NCBI RefSeq assembly: GCF_000620705.1
Contig: NZ_KK211166.1
Location: 62,001-126,000, forward strand
Length of the DNA: 64,000 nt
Reading direction: 5' to 3'
Origin: Nocardioides sp. URHA0020
Lineage (GTDB): Bacteria > Actinomycetota > Actinomycetes > Propionibacteriales > Nocardioidaceae
In this document: piece after piece, positions 45,686 to 55,355 of the stretch
Numbering within the stretch: the first letter of the stretch is position 1
Layout of the letters: the number at the start of each line of letters is the position of its first letter
Notes under the pieces: generated by a model
Databases searched by the model: none
What the model saw: only the letters and a program-made list of their open reading frames with translations
What the model was told of the DNA's origin: nothing
Translations under genes and position numbers: made by a program

Positions 45686-46055
45686 GGTGGAGCTGGCGGG
45701 AATCGAACCCGCGTCCTCGAGCGTCGAACCAGGTCTTCTCCGGGTGCAGTCCGTGATGTCGCTTTTCTCGGCCTCGGGGCTCGCACGGACACGTCCCCGA
45801 CAGGCTCAGTCACGGAATAGTCCCGCTCACCCTCCGCGACACGGAGTGAGCAGCAAGTCTCCTAGATGACGCCAGGACCCGGGACGGAGACAGGTGCCCG
45901 GACTGACGCTTCGATCACTGCTCAGGCAGCGAGAGCGAAGGAACTGCGATTGGAGTTGGCAGTTATAGGTTTCCAACGATCGTTTACGAGATGACGTTGG
46001 CTTCTCGACCCGCTTCCCCTGGGACTAACGTCCCAAGTCGAAACCAATCAGCCCC
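45686..46055 (-). ncRNA. ssrA: Transfer-messenger RNA
   Basis: About 370 bases. The 5' end GGGGCTG (46049-46055) pairs with the 3' acceptor CAGCTCC, followed by discriminator A and CC; the T-arm is GCGGGTTCGATTCCCGC. The tag frame (45922-45960 on the minus strand) begins GCC AAC TCC and reads A-N-S-N-R-S-S-F-A-L-A-A then TGA, so the tag ends with the usual A-L-A-A degradation signal. It rescues stalled ribosomes with SmpB, encoded 1.4 kb upstream. GTTTCGAC in the 5' arm is the standard tmRNA signature. Confidence 0.96.
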
Positions 46056-46072
46056 TCTTGAGTTGTGCCACC

Positions 46073-46078
46073 AGTCTA
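46073..46078 (-). promoter_or_regulatory. Candidate -10 box of ssrA
   Basis: TAGACT on the minus strand, 17 bases before the mature 5' end, allowing a short 5' leader for RNase P processing. No good -35 is visible. Confidence 0.4.
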
Positions 46079-46102
46079 CGGGGCAAGCGTCTGCGAGGCA
46101 CA

Positions 46103-46483
46103 TCAGTTGACCACCCGGACCAGGATCCAGTTGCGCGGGTTGCCGCCCATGGAGGTCCGCGTCAGCGCGTAGACCCCGCGCAGGCGCTCGCCGGACAGCT
46201 CGACCTTGAGGTGCCCGGCCTCGATGGCGGACCGTACGTCGACCGGCTCGCCGGCGCGCTCGGTCAGGTTGTCGTAGGTGCCGTGGTCCCACCGGGTCTT
46301 CGTGGCGGACTCGTAGGTGGCGTGCTCGAGGGCGTGGTCGTCGACGTGCACGGCCAGGCGCTTCTCGTTGACCACGAGCGAGGGTCCCTTCGGCACCGCC
46401 CACGAGGCCAGCACGCCGTCCACCTCGAGCCGCAGGTCGTGGTGCAGCGTGGAGGCCTGGTGCAGCTGGACGACGAAGATCAC
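46103..46483 (-). CDS. Stand-alone LigD-type 3'-phosphoesterase domain
   Basis: 126 residues, corresponding to the phosphoesterase (PE) module of the multidomain repair ligase LigD. F-V-V-Q-L-H-Q, L-H-H-D-L-R-L-E-V-D-G-V-L-x-S-W-A-V-P-K-G-P-S and R-W-D-H-G-T-Y cover the metal-binding His and Asp residues. It would clean 3' DNA or RNA ends for ligation. The GTG at 46481-46483 overlaps the amidohydrolase stop (GTGA). No ligase or Ku gene is nearby. Confidence 0.88.
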   Translation of the reverse strand: MIFVVQLHQASTLHHDLRLEVDGVLASWAVPKGPSLVVNEKRLAVHVDDHALEHATYESATKTRWDHGTYDNLTERAGEPVDVRSAIEAGHLKVELSGERLRGVYALTRTSMGGNPRNWILVRVVN

Positions 46484-47400
46484 TCGACCGGCACCGGTGC
46501 GTCGCGACCGAGGCCGAACAGGGCGTGCCCGTTGCGCCAGCACACCGACCGCAGCCAGTCGTCGCCGAGGTCGAGGCGGGCCAGGCCCTCGAGCTGGTGC
46601 ACGTAGGGGTAGGGGATCGTCGGGAAGTCGGTGCCGAGCAGCACCCGGTCCTGCAGGTCGCGCAGGCGGGCCGTGAGCTCGGCCGGATAGCTGGTCTCCC
46701 AGAAGTCGGTGAACACCATGGTGGTGTCGAGGTGCACGCGCTCGTAGCGGTCGGCGAGGTCGCAGAAGGCCAGGTAGTCCGGGGCGCCCAGGTGGGCGAC
46801 GATCGCGGTCAGCCGCGGGTGCCGGGCCAGCACCCGGGCCAGCGGCTCCGGTCCGGTGAAGTCGTTGCCGACCGGAGCGCCGCCGGCGTGGATCACCACC
46901 GGCGTCCCGGCGTCGGCGAGGGTGCCCCAGACCGGGTCGAGCAGCGGGTCGTCGAGGCGGAACTCACCCACCTGCACGTGCACCTTGAAGATCTCGGCGC
47001 CCTGGGCGACCAGCGCCTCGACGTACGCCGCTGCCTCGGGCTCGGGGTAGAGGGTGGCCGACCAGAGCGACTCGGGGACGTCGCCGGCGAACACGCGCGC
47101 CCAGTCGTTGAGGTACGTCGCGATGCCGGGCCGGTGGGCGTAGGGCAGCGACGAGAACCGGCGTACGCCGCAGCGGCGCAGCAGGTCGACCCGCTCGTCG
47201 ACGGACTGCCGGTAGCGGATCGGCCACGGACGGCCGATCTTCGGACCCGCCTCGTCGAACTGCGCCCACACCCGGCGCTCGATGTTGGCGGGCAGGAAGT
47301 GCGTGTGCACGTCGAAGAGCCCGGGCAGCCCGAGGGGCTGCCAGAACATCCGGACGGCCCCGGCATCGGACGCGACCGGCCGGGGGTCCGGATCAGTCAC
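46480..47400 (-). CDS. Amidohydrolase family protein (TIM-barrel)
   Basis: 306 residues. D-V-H-T-H-F near 30 gives the first metal-binding HxH, and V-V-I-H-A-G-G, V-A-H-L-G and L-L-G-T-D-F-P-T supply the remaining His and Asp ligands. It resembles the ACMSD/uronate isomerase-type amidohydrolase-2 family, which acts on carboxylates or cyclic amides. Substrate unknown. It overlaps smpB by 8 bases and the phosphoesterase gene by 4 bases, giving an unusual smpB-amidohydrolase-phosphoesterase operon. Confidence 0.83.
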   Translation of the reverse strand: MTDPDPRPVASDAGAVRMFWQPLGLPGLFDVHTHFLPANIERRVWAQFDEAGPKIGRPWPIRYRQSVDERVDLLRRCGVRRFSSLPYAHRPGIATYLNDWARVFAGDVPESLWSATLYPEPEAAAYVEALVAQGAEIFKVHVQVGEFRLDDPLLDPVWGTLADAGTPVVIHAGGAPVGNDFTGPEPLARVLARHPRLTAIVAHLGAPDYLAFCDLADRYERVHLDTTMVFTDFWETSYPAELTARLRDLQDRVLLGTDFPTIPYPYVHQLEGLARLDLGDDWLRSVCWRNGHALFGLGRDAPVPVE

Positions 47401-47872
47401 GGATGCCCTTCGCCCGTCGACCGATGGCCTGCTCGGTCTCCCGGGTGGCCTGCCGCTCGGCGAGCGCCGCGCGCTTGTCCCACGACTTCTTGCCCTTCGC
47501 GAGCGCGATCTCGACCTTCGCGCGACCGTCGAGGAAGTAGAGGGAGAGCGGGATGACGGTCAGGCCCTTCTCGTTGACCCGACGCTCGATCTTGTCGATC
47601 TCGACGCGGTTGAGCAGCAGCTTGCGCTTGCGACGGGCCGCGTGGTTGGTCCAGGTGCCCTGCGTGTACTCGGGGATGTGGACCCCGTGCAGCCAGGCCT
47701 CGTGGCCGTCGATGTCGACGAACCCGTCGACGAGCGACGCGCGTCCCTGGCGCAGCGACTTCACCTCGGTGCCCATCAGGACGAGCCCCGCCTCGTAGGT
47801 GTCCTCGATGAGGTAGTCGTGTCGCGCCTTCTTGTTCTGCGCGATCAGCTTGCGCCCGGTCTCCTTGGCCAT
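47393..47872 (-). CDS. smpB: SsrA-binding protein SmpB
   Basis: 159 residues. [10 protein letters not shown] near the start, [14 protein letters not shown], and the basic C-terminal tail (K-G-K-K-S-W-D-K-R) that mimics the missing codon-anticodon stem are all present. It binds tmRNA encoded downstream in the same direction. The 5' part of the gene follows an M23 peptidase gene, which matches the actinobacterial order ftsE-ftsX-(M23)-smpB. Confidence 0.96.
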   Translation of the reverse strand: MAKETGRKLIAQNKKARHDYLIEDTYEAGLVLMGTEVKSLRQGRASLVDGFVDIDGHEAWLHGVHIPEYTQGTWTNHAARRKRKLLLNRVEIDKIERRVNEKGLTVIPLSLYFLDGRAKVEIALAKGKKSWDKRAALAERQATRETEQAIGRRAKGIRD

Positions 47873-47936
47873 CCCACCATCTTCTCAGGTGACGGAAGTG
47901 GTGTGAGGACGGGACGCCGTCCGCCCGCGACCGCCG

Positions 47937-49196
47937 TCAGAGCCACTTCATCGGGTCGACGGCGTTGCCGTTGACCAGGATGGTGAAGTGGAGGTGGCAG
48001 CCGGTGGACCAGCCGGTCGATCCGACGTACCCGACGACCTCGCCCTGCCGCACCCGCTCGCCGACGCCGACGCGGTAGCCGGTGGCGTGGTTGTAGACGG
48101 CGGTGACGTTCTTGCCGTTGATGTTGCCGAGCGACACGTAGAGCCGGTTGCCGTAGACGTCGGACCAGTACTTCGCGATCACCCGCCCGCCGGCGACGGC
48201 CTTCATGCCCTCGCCGCAGGAGACGCCGAAGTCGGTGCCGTCGTGCAGGCCCCAGTAGCCGTAGATCGGGTGGATCCGAAAGCCGTACGACGACGTCACC
48301 GGTCCGGGCACCGGGCGCATGAGGAGCCCGTTGGTGGACCCGCGGTAGCCGCCGCGGGCGCGTCGCGCCTCGGCGAGGATCTGCTTGCGGACCTTCTGCT
48401 CGCGCTGCTTGGCGACCTGCAGGTCGTGCAGGTCGTGCTTGCGCGCGGCCCAGGCGGCCGACTTCGCGCGGGCGCTGCTGACGACGAGCGTGCGCACCTT
48501 CGCGAGCGCCGTGCCGGAGGCCTTGCGCAGGCGCTGCATGGTCACCAGGTGCTCGGCCGCGGAGCGGCGCTCGACCTCGACGGCGTCGCGGGCGTCCTGG
48601 ACCTGTCCCTCGCGCACCTTGAGGAGCACCTCGGCGGCGTGCAGGTCGTCGTAGGCGTAGGCCTCGCGGCCGACGACGGCGGCGTTGTAGGCCTCCTGAC
48701 GGGTCAGGTCGGTGGTGCTGCGCGACTTGAGGAGGCTCGAGAACGCCACCAGGCCGGGGTCGCCCTGCTCGTAGATGTCGGTGATCGTGTCGGTCAGCGA
48801 GAGCCGCTGGGCCTCCAGGGCCGCCTGTCCGTCGACCAGGTCCTGCTGCGCGGTGGCGAGCCGCTTCTCCGCGGTGTCGAGCCGCTTCTGCATCGCGTCG
48901 TCGCGCAGCTGCGCGGCGTGCAGCTTGGCGTTGGCGGCGCGCAGGTCGGCCTGGGCCGCCGCGAGCTCGGCGCGCGCCCGGTCGAGGGCGGCTGCGGTGC
49001 GGCGCACCTGCGAGCTGGACTCGTCGAGGTCCTGCTTGGCGTGCTGGATCTGTCGCTTGGCCTGGTGCTGGCGGTCCTTGAGGGCCTTGCCGTCCTCGGC
49101 CATGGCGATGGGTACGGCGAGCGCACCGAGCGCCAGGCAGCTCACGGCCGTGGCCGCTACCAGGCGACGGCGTGCGGTACGGGGGAAGAAACGCAC
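47937..49196 (-). CDS. Exported coiled-coil M23 peptidase, probable FtsEX effector
   Basis: 419 residues. Signal about 12-33, then about 230 residues of coiled coil (heptad-rich, Ala/Gln/Asp/Arg), and a C-terminal LytM domain from about 295. The zinc site is complete: G-L-H-D-G-T-D-F-G and C-H-L-H-F. EnvC and PcsB have this layout and are activated by FtsEX; this gene follows ftsX by 55 bases. The likely role is cleavage of septal peptidoglycan during division. Unlike EnvC, the active site is intact, so it may cut directly. Confidence 0.88.
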   Translation of the reverse strand: MRFFPRTARRRLVAATAVSCLALGALAVPIAMAEDGKALKDRQHQAKRQIQHAKQDLDESSSQVRRTAAALDRARAELAAAQADLRAANAKLHAAQLRDDAMQKRLDTAEKRLATAQQDLVDGQAALEAQRLSLTDTITDIYEQGDPGLVAFSSLLKSRSTTDLTRQEAYNAAVVGREAYAYDDLHAAEVLLKVREGQVQDARDAVEVERRSAAEHLVTMQRLRKASGTALAKVRTLVVSSARAKSAAWAARKHDLHDLQVAKQREQKVRKQILAEARRARGGYRGSTNGLLMRPVPGPVTSSYGFRIHPIYGYWGLHDGTDFGVSCGEGMKAVAGGRVIAKYWSDVYGNRLYVSLGNINGKNVTAVYNHATGYRVGVGERVRQGEVVGYVGSTGWSTGCHLHFTILVNGNAVDPMKWL

Positions 49197-49251
49197 CGGT
49201 CTGCCTTCACGTGTTCGGGGAAGTGAACGGCTCGACCGTAACCCGGGTAGT

Positions 49252-50163
49252 TCAGACTTTGAGGGATTTGCGGCTCACCAGGAGTGTCGGCACCAGCGTG
49301 AGGATCGGCGCGAGGATCGCGACCCGGATCAGGGCGTACCAGAGGTTGGACCAGTCGATCCACGGAATGAAGCCCACCGACTCGCGCAGCCGCTCCTCGA
49401 CCCCGAAGTACATCGCCGCGGTCAGCGTGCCGCCGACCAGGACGACCGAGATCGCGGCGGTCACCAGCGCCTCGAGCAGGAACGGCAGCCGGATGTAGAG
49501 GCTGGAGGCGCCGACCAGCCGCATGATGCCGATCTCGCGGCGGCGGGCGAAGACCGCCAGCCGGATCGTGTTGGCCACCAGCAGCAGGGCCGCCACGACG
49601 AGGACGAGGGCCACGGCGGCCGCACCGACCTGCATCAGCCGCATGCTCTTGAGGATCGGCCCGACCACCTCGCGCTGGTCGCGCACGCTGCTGACGCCGT
49701 CGAGCCCGATGATCGCGCTGGTGATGCCCTGGTACTCGTCGGGGTCCTTCAGCGTGATCCAGACCGACTCGGGCATGTCGTCGGCGGTCGCGGCCGGGTT
49801 GGCTCCCTCGAACTTCTCCGGCCCGAGGAGCTCCTTGACCTTCTCGAAGGCCTCCTCCTTGGACTCGAAGCGCAGGTCGGCGACCTCGGGGTTGTCCTTG
49901 ATCGCGGTGGCGATCGCGGCCTTCTGCGCCTCGGTGACCCCGTTGGCGCAGGCCGGGTTGTCGTCACGCTCCTTGCAGAGGAACGCCGTGATCTGGAGCT
50001 CCGAGCCCCACTGGTCCCGGGCCTTGCCGGACTGCTGGCTCATCAGGAGGCCGAAGCCGACCAGGGTCAGGGAGACGAAGAGGGTCAGGATCACCGCGAT
50101 GTGCATCGACAGGTTGCGGCGGAGGCTCTGCCGGAGCTCGGAGAAGACGTAGCGCAGCTGCAT
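49252..50163 (-). CDS. ftsX: Cell division protein FtsX
   Basis: 303 residues. One membrane helix at about 20-44, an external domain of about 130 residues (residues 45-175) with two Cys, and three helices in the C-terminal part with the R-R-R-E-I-G-I-M-R-L-V-G-A loop. It forms the membrane part of the FtsEX ABC complex. It starts 56 bases after the ftsE stop. Its external loop is the expected contact for the M23 hydrolase. Confidence 0.94.
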   Translation of the reverse strand: MQLRYVFSELRQSLRRNLSMHIAVILTLFVSLTLVGFGLLMSQQSGKARDQWGSELQITAFLCKERDDNPACANGVTEAQKAAIATAIKDNPEVADLRFESKEEAFEKVKELLGPEKFEGANPAATADDMPESVWITLKDPDEYQGITSAIIGLDGVSSVRDQREVVGPILKSMRLMQVGAAAVALVLVVAALLLVANTIRLAVFARRREIGIMRLVGASSLYIRLPFLLEALVTAAISVVLVGGTLTAAMYFGVEERLRESVGFIPWIDWSNLWYALIRVAILAPILTLVPTLLVSRKSLKV

Positions 50164-50219
50164 GGGAGGTGAAGACTCTTTTCGATCAGGAAGGTCGCGG
50201 GCAGGTCAGTGCTGGCGAC

Positions 50220-50909
50220 TCAGTGCTGGAACCCGTAGGCGCCCTGCGCCTGGTCACGGACCACGCGCCCGGTGTCGAGCTCGATGACGCGCTTGCGCAT
50301 CTGGTCGACGATGCCGGCGTCGTGCGTGGCCATGATCACGGTCGTGCCGGTCCGGTTGATGCGGTCGAGCAGCTTCATGATGCCGACCGAGGTGGTCGGG
50401 TCGAGGTTGCCGGTGGGCTCGTCGGCGATCAGGATCTGGGGCCGGTTGACGAACGCCCGCGCGATCGCGACCCGCTGCTGCTCGCCACCGGAGAGCTCGT
50501 CGGGCAGCCGGTCGCCCTTGCCCTCCAGGCCGACCATCTCCAGCGTCTCGGGCACGACCCGCTTGATCTCGGCGCGCGACTTGCCGATGACCTGGAGCGC
50601 GAACGCGACGTTCTCGTCGACGGTCTTGTTGTTGAGCAGGCGGAAGTCCTGGAACACGGTGCCGATCTGGCGCCGCAGCCGCGGCACCTTCCAGCCGGCG
50701 AGCCGGTTGATCTCCTTGCCGGCGACGTACACACGGCCGCCGGTCGGGCGCACCTCGCGCAGCGCGAGCTTGAGGAACGTCGACTTGCCGGAGCCCGAGG
50801 TGCCGACGAGGAAGACGAACTCGCCCTTCTCGACATCCACCGAAACGGTGTCGAGCGCAGCGCTCGCCTGGCCTGGGTAGGCCTTGGAGACCTTCTCGAA
50901 TCGGATCAC
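50220..50909 (-). CDS. ftsE: Cell division ATP-binding protein FtsE
   Basis: 229 residues. Walker [10 protein letters not shown] at 36-44, signature L-S-G-G-E-Q at 139-144 and Walker B I-L-I-A-D-E-P at 159-165. It drives FtsX by ATP hydrolysis. The GTG at 50907-50909 is taken because the conserved start is I-R-F-E-K-V-S, and a TAGGCT box lies eight bases upstream. The C-terminus ends A-Y-G-F-Q-H. Confidence 0.95.
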   Translation of the reverse strand: MIRFEKVSKAYPGQASAALDTVSVDVEKGEFVFLVGTSGSGKSTFLKLALREVRPTGGRVYVAGKEINRLAGWKVPRLRRQIGTVFQDFRLLNNKTVDENVAFALQVIGKSRAEIKRVVPETLEMVGLEGKGDRLPDELSGGEQQRVAIARAFVNRPQILIADEPTGNLDPTTSVGIMKLLDRINRTGTTVIMATHDAGIVDQMRKRVIELDTGRVVRDQAQGAYGFQH

Positions 50910-50917
50910 GGGAATCG

Positions 50918-50923
50918 AGCCTA
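50918..50923 (-). promoter_or_regulatory. Leaderless-type -10 box of ftsE
   Basis: TAGGCT on the minus strand, eight bases before the ftsE GTG. Confidence 0.45.
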
Positions 50924-50989
50924 ACCGCCGTTCCTGAGCGTCCTCGGCGCGAGGCCCTGCCGGGCGCGTCGCCCTCGGGGGGCGTGGCC

Positions 50990-50995
50990 TAGGTT
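50990..50995 (+). promoter_or_regulatory. Leaderless-type -10 box of the lipoprotein gene
   Basis: TAGGTT, seven bases before the GTG at 51003. It decides that start against an in-frame TTG at 50994, which it overlaps. Confidence 0.5.
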
Positions 50996-51002
50996 GGCGG
51001 TC

Positions 51003-51626
51003 GTGTTCGTCGTACGCCGTGCTGCCGCCGCCCTCGCCGCCGGGGCGCTCGGCCTGGCGCTGAGCGGGTCGCTGGCGGGCTGCACCAGCGACGAGGACGC
51101 CCCCACGGCCGCGCCGACCCCCACCAGCACGCCGCTCGCCGACTACGCGACGGACACGGTCGTCATCGCCCGCGGCGAGTTCTGCGCGCGGGTGGCCCCG
51201 CGGGCCGTGACCGAGGCGCTGGGGGCCGAGGCGGCGACCACCGCCAGCTGGGCCAACGGCGACCGGGCCAGGCTCGCCGCCGGGGTGCGCGACGTCGCCC
51301 ACGAGTACGGCTGTTCCTGGACCGCCGCCGACGGCACCGTCGCGCGCGCCTGGGTCTTCGCGCCGCCGGTCTCGGCCGACCGCGCCGACGCGCTCGTGCG
51401 GGACACCGGTCGGGGCAGGCGCTGCGAGAGGCTCACCGACGCGCCGGCGTACGGCGCACCGTCGGTCGCGGTCTCCTGCACGACCAAGCGCGGCGGGCGG
51501 ACCACGGTGCAGGGCCTCTTCGGCGATGCCTGGCTCTCGTGCTCGCTCCAGGTGCCCGGCTCGCCCCCGGACATCGACCGGACCGGCCGGTGGTGCGTCG
51601 CGGTCGCCGAGGCAGCCAGCGCCTGA
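51003..51626 (+). CDS. Small exported lipoprotein of unknown function
   Basis: 207 residues. The signal ends in S-L-A-G-C with lipid-modified Cys27, then a Thr/Pro-rich linker and a beta-rich domain with five more Cys (F-C-A-R-V, E-Y-G-C-S-W, R-C-E-R-L, S-C-T-T, W-L-S-C-S-L, W-C-V-A-V), probably disulfide bonded. It resembles DUF3558-like actinobacterial lipoproteins, but I am not certain. Divergent from ftsE. Confidence 0.72.
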   Translation: MFVVRRAAAALAAGALGLALSGSLAGCTSDEDAPTAAPTPTSTPLADYATDTVVIARGEFCARVAPRAVTEALGAEAATTASWANGDRARLAAGVRDVAHEYGCSWTAADGTVARAWVFAPPVSADRADALVRDTGRGRRCERLTDAPAYGAPSVAVSCTTKRGGRTTVQGLFGDAWLSCSLQVPGSPPDIDRTGRWCVAVAEAASA

Positions 51627-51683
51627 ACCGCGCACGACCCGGGCACTTGGTCGATTACCCCACGCCAGGCGACGCCGGGCCAC

Positions 51684-51689
51684 CAGAAT
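51684..51689 (+). promoter_or_regulatory. Leaderless-type -10 box of the metalloprotease gene
   Basis: CAGAAT, six bases before the GTG at 51696. A weak match but at the common distance. Confidence 0.35.
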
Positions 51690-51695
51690 GCCGAC

Positions 51696-54600
51696 GTGAC
51701 CCACCGTCTCGGGCGATTGCTCGCCCTCCTGCTCATCGCCGTCTCGATGCCCGCGCTGGCCACCACGCGGGCCACCGCGGCGGACGGTCGCGCCGGAGAC
51801 CCACCCCCGGTGCTCGACGTCGGGGTCGCCGGGACGCCGACGATCGACCTGCCGCGCCCGGTGCACGGAGCGGCCGCCGTCCGCACGCTCGGCCCTGACC
51901 TTGCGGAGGCCGCCGAGCTCAACGACCTGACCGCCCCCGAGCTGAGCCGGCTGCTGCGCAGCGACCCGACGATGTGGCTGGACACCGACGGACGGCTGTA
52001 CGCCGTCGACCCGGCACCGAAGGGAGCCACGACGGCGACGGCGACGCCCCCGGTCTCGGCCGCTCCCCGGCCGCTCGAGGAGACCTTCGCGCTGCACAGC
52101 CTGCCGGGCTCCCACCACACGATCTTCCTCGACTTCGACGGCACGACCGTGTCCGGCACGGGTTGGAATGCGGGGGCACTGCCCGACGGGAACTACGAGG
52201 CCTGGGACCCCAGGGGCGACGGCCCGGGGTTCAGCGCCGACGAGCGGGCGATGGTCCAGGACATCTGGAGCCGGGTCGCGGAGGACTACGCGCCGTTCGA
52301 CGTCGACGTCACTACCGAGGACCCCGGCGTCGCCGCACTGCTCCGCAGCGGCGCCGGTGACGACGTCTTCGGCACTCGCGCGCTGATCACGGGGAGCGAC
52401 GCCGCCTGGGCGGCCAACTGCGATCGCGGCTGCGGCGGCGTCGCGTACATCGGCGCGTTCGGCATGGTCGACAACGGCTACTACCAGCCCGCCTGGGTCT
52501 TCGGGATGCCCGGCTGGACGGCACCCAACATCGCGGAGGCGGCCTCGCACGAGGTCGGCCACACCCTCGGCCTCCACCACGACGGGACCGGGGCCGTGGG
52601 CTACTACGCGGGCCACGCGAACTGGGCACCGATCATGGGCGTCGGCTACGAGAAGCCGGTCACCCAGTTCAGCCCGGGCGACTACGCCGGGGCCAACAAC
52701 GCGGAGGACGACGTAGCGATCATCGGCTCGAAGGTGGGCGTCCGCGGCGACGACCAGGAGGGCACCTCGATCGCGGACGCGGTGCCGCCGACCGGCCGGG
52801 TCGGCTACATCACCGACCGCAACGACCAGGACGTCTACGCCCTCGGCACCTGCACCGGCAACGTCACCGTGCGCGCCGACTCGACCAACAACTCGCCCGA
52901 CCTCGACCTCCAGCTCACCCTGCTCGACGCGTCAGGCGGCGTGATCGCGACGGCGGACCCGGTCTCGGGGATGGCCGGCGCCAAGACCGCCACGGGGATG
53001 GCCGCGACGATCACCACGGACCTGGCCGGTGTCACCTTCGCCCGGATCGACGGCGTCGGCACGGGCTCGGCGTCGACCGGCTACACCGACTACGGCAGCC
53101 TCGGCGCCTACACGCTGACCGTCGCCGGCGACTGCGCGCCGTCGTACCCGGCCGGCTCACCGTCGGCACCCGGCTCGGTCGCAGTCACCGGGACGTCCCG
53201 GACCGAGATCACGCTCAGCTGGGCGCCCCCGACGAGCGGCCCCGCCCCGACGTCGTACGTCGTGACGGCGGCGGGCGGGCTCCCGACGACGGTCGACGCA
53301 GCGACCCGCAGCCACACCTTCACCGGCCTCGCCGGGGGGACGGCCTACGCCTTCACGGTGCGCGCCGCGAACGGGACCGGCGCCGGCCCCGGCGTGGCCA
53401 GGTCCGCGACGACGGCGCCGCCCATCGTGCCCGGCACGGTGCGCGACATCCACCTGGTGTGGGACCCGTCGGTCAGCAGGTTCGGCCCGGCCTGGACGCC
53501 CCCCGAGGACGACGGCGGCGCCGGCATCAGCGTGTACTACCTGAGCATCCACGCGGCCGGTGTCGGGACGTACACCTGGACGACCGCCGGCTCGGCGGTG
53601 AAGGGCAGCGACCTCGCGTCGTACTTCAGCGACCCGGGCACCTACCCCGCGACCCTCGACGCGAAGAACAGCGTCGGTCGGGGCACGAAGGTCGACTTCA
53701 ACTACGTGGTGCCCCAGCTGCCGAGCGCCCCGACCTCCCTCACGTCGACGTGGAACGACGCGCAGTCCCACGTCGACGTCGACTGGGACGTGCCGACGAC
53801 CAGCGGCTACGCCGACCTCAGCTACGACGTGTACGTCGACGACGTGCTCAGCACCACCGTCACGAGCACCGACGCCGCCGTGAGCGGGCTTGCCGCGGGC
53901 TCGCACACCATCACCGTGAAGGCGCGCAACGTCCTCGGCTCCGGGCCGGCTGCCTCGAGCACGGTCGAGACGCCGGTCCGGACCGTCGCCCCCGGTGCGC
54001 CGACCGACCTGGCCGCGACCTGGAACGGCGCGACCTCGGCCGTCGACCTGTCCTGGACCGCGCCCGCCGACGACGGCGGCGCCGCCGTCACGTCGTACCG
54101 GATCTACGTCGACGACGAGCTGGTGGACACCGTGGCCGGGACGACCGCGAGCCTGACCGGCCTCTCGTCCGGGAGCCACTCGGTCGGGGTCACGGCCGTC
54201 AACGCCATCGGCGAGGGCGACGCCGCGACCATCGACGCAGAGGTGCCCGCGCCGCCGTCCGCGCCGGTCGAGCTGAGCGCGACCTGGGACCAGGCCGAGC
54301 ACACGGCCACCCTCTCCTGGAGCGCACCCCTCGAGCCAGGGACGGGCGATCTCACCTACCGGGTCCGCGTCGGAGACATCCTCATCGGCGAGGTGGACGG
54401 GACGACGGCGATCCTGCAGGGCCTGACCTCCGGCACGTTCGACATCTCGATCACGGCGGTCAACGCCGGCGGCGAGGGCCCGCCGGTCCACGTCGAGATC
54501 GTCGTACCCGACCTACCGGGCGCGCCGACGGCGCTCACGGCCGGCTGGGCCGGCGGGACCGGCGTCACCGCCACCTGGGCGGCACCGGTCGACAACGGCG

Positions 54601-55355
54601 GCGCGGTGGTGACGGCCTACCTGGTCTCCGTCGACGGTGGCGAGCCCGCCTCCGTCGCCGGCACCACCACCAGCCTCACCGACCTCGCCCCCGGCGGCCA
54701 CACGATCTCCGTCGTCGCCCGCAACGTCGTCGGCGACGGCCCGGCGGCCCAGACCTCGGTCTCGGTCCCGGGGGTGCCCGCGGCACCGACCGCTCTCACC
54801 GCGACCTGGTCCGCCGGGACCGGGGCCTCGACGACCTGGGCGGCGCCCGCCGACGACGGTGGCTCCCCGGTGATCGGCTTCCGGGTCTACGTCGACGACG
54901 TGCTCGCGACCACGGTCACGACCGGCTCCGCGCACCTCGGCATCCTCGCGCCGGGCAAGCGCACCGTGTCCGTCGCGGCGTACAACGCGGCGGGCCAGAG
55001 CGCCCGGGCGACCACGTCCCTCGAGGTGCCGGTCGCGCCGATCGTCACCGTGCCCGGCGCCCCCCGGATCGGCCCGACGAAGCCGGGCGCGAAGGGTGGG
55101 CGGCTGACCGCGATCACGACCTGGCGGCCACCCACGACGACCGGCGGCGCAGCGATCGCGGGCTACCGGATCACCGCGACCCGGGTGGCCGGCAAGGGCA
55201 AGGCACCCAAGCCGGTGACCGTCGCCGTGTCCTCGCGGATCCGGCGGGCCGAGCTGCGACTCAAGGCCGGGACCTGGGTGGTCAAGGTCCGCGCCCGCAA
55301 CACCAAGGGCTGGGGTGCCTGGAGCGCGGCGTCCGCGAAGGTCAAGCCTCGCTGA
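51696..55355 (+). CDS. Large exported zinc metalloprotease with FN3 repeats
   Basis: 1219 residues. Signal about 1-29, a propeptide-like region, then a metalloprotease domain with [11 protein letters not shown] at 285-295, the extended H-E-x-x-H-x-x-G-x-x-H zinc site of the metzincin type, preceded by Cys residues. A beta domain (about 365-485) with D-x-D and G-T-C motifs resembles PPC domains. From about 490 to the end there are seven or eight fibronectin type III modules, with starts near 490, 676, 766, 854, 941, 1028 and 1120. FN3 arrays in exported actinobacterial enzymes usually bind polymers. Substrate unknown. Confidence 0.85.
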   Translation: MTHRLGRLLALLLIAVSMPALATTRATAADGRAGDPPPVLDVGVAGTPTIDLPRPVHGAAAVRTLGPDLAEAAELNDLTAPELSRLLRSDPTMWLDTDGRLYAVDPAPKGATTATATPPVSAAPRPLEETFALHSLPGSHHTIFLDFDGTTVSGTGWNAGALPDGNYEAWDPRGDGPGFSADERAMVQDIWSRVAEDYAPFDVDVTTEDPGVAALLRSGAGDDVFGTRALITGSDAAWAANCDRGCGGVAYIGAFGMVDNGYYQPAWVFGMPGWTAPNIAEAASHEVGHTLGLHHDGTGAVGYYAGHANWAPIMGVGYEKPVTQFSPGDYAGANNAEDDVAIIGSKVGVRGDDQEGTSIADAVPPTGRVGYITDRNDQDVYALGTCTGNVTVRADSTNNSPDLDLQLTLLDASGGVIATADPVSGMAGAKTATGMAATITTDLAGVTFARIDGVGTGSASTGYTDYGSLGAYTLTVAGDCAPSYPAGSPSAPGSVAVTGTSRTEITLSWAPPTSGPAPTSYVVTAAGGLPTTVDAATRSHTFTGLAGGTAYAFTVRAANGTGAGPGVARSATTAPPIVPGTVRDIHLVWDPSVSRFGPAWTPPEDDGGAGISVYYLSIHAAGVGTYTWTTAGSAVKGSDLASYFSDPGTYPATLDAKNSVGRGTKVDFNYVVPQLPSAPTSLTSTWNDAQSHVDVDWDVPTTSGYADLSYDVYVDDVLSTTVTSTDAAVSGLAAGSHTITVKARNVLGSGPAASSTVETPVRTVAPGAPTDLAATWNGATSAVDLSWTAPADDGGAAVTSYRIYVDDELVDTVAGTTASLTGLSSGSHSVGVTAVNAIGEGDAATIDAEVPAPPSAPVELSATWDQAEHTATLSWSAPLEPGTGDLTYRVRVGDILIGEVDGTTAILQGLTSGTFDISITAVNAGGEGPPVHVEIVVPDLPGAPTALTAGWAGGTGVTATWAAPVDNGGAVVTAYLVSVDGGEPASVAGTTTSLTDLAPGGHTISVVARNVVGDGPAAQTSVSVPGVPAAPTALTATWSAGTGASTTWAAPADDGGSPVIGFRVYVDDVLATTVTTGSAHLGILAPGKRTVSVAAYNAAGQSARATTSLEVPVAPIVTVPGAPRIGPTKPGAKGGRLTAITTWRPPTTTGGAAIAGYRITATRVAGKGKAPKPVTVAVSSRIRRAELRLKAGTWVVKVRARNTKGWGAWSAASAKVKPR

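Noticed and set aside
53157..55355. CRISPR-like or satellite repeats
   Set aside because: The repeats are protein-coding FN3 modules with divergent DNA sequence and no spacer structure.
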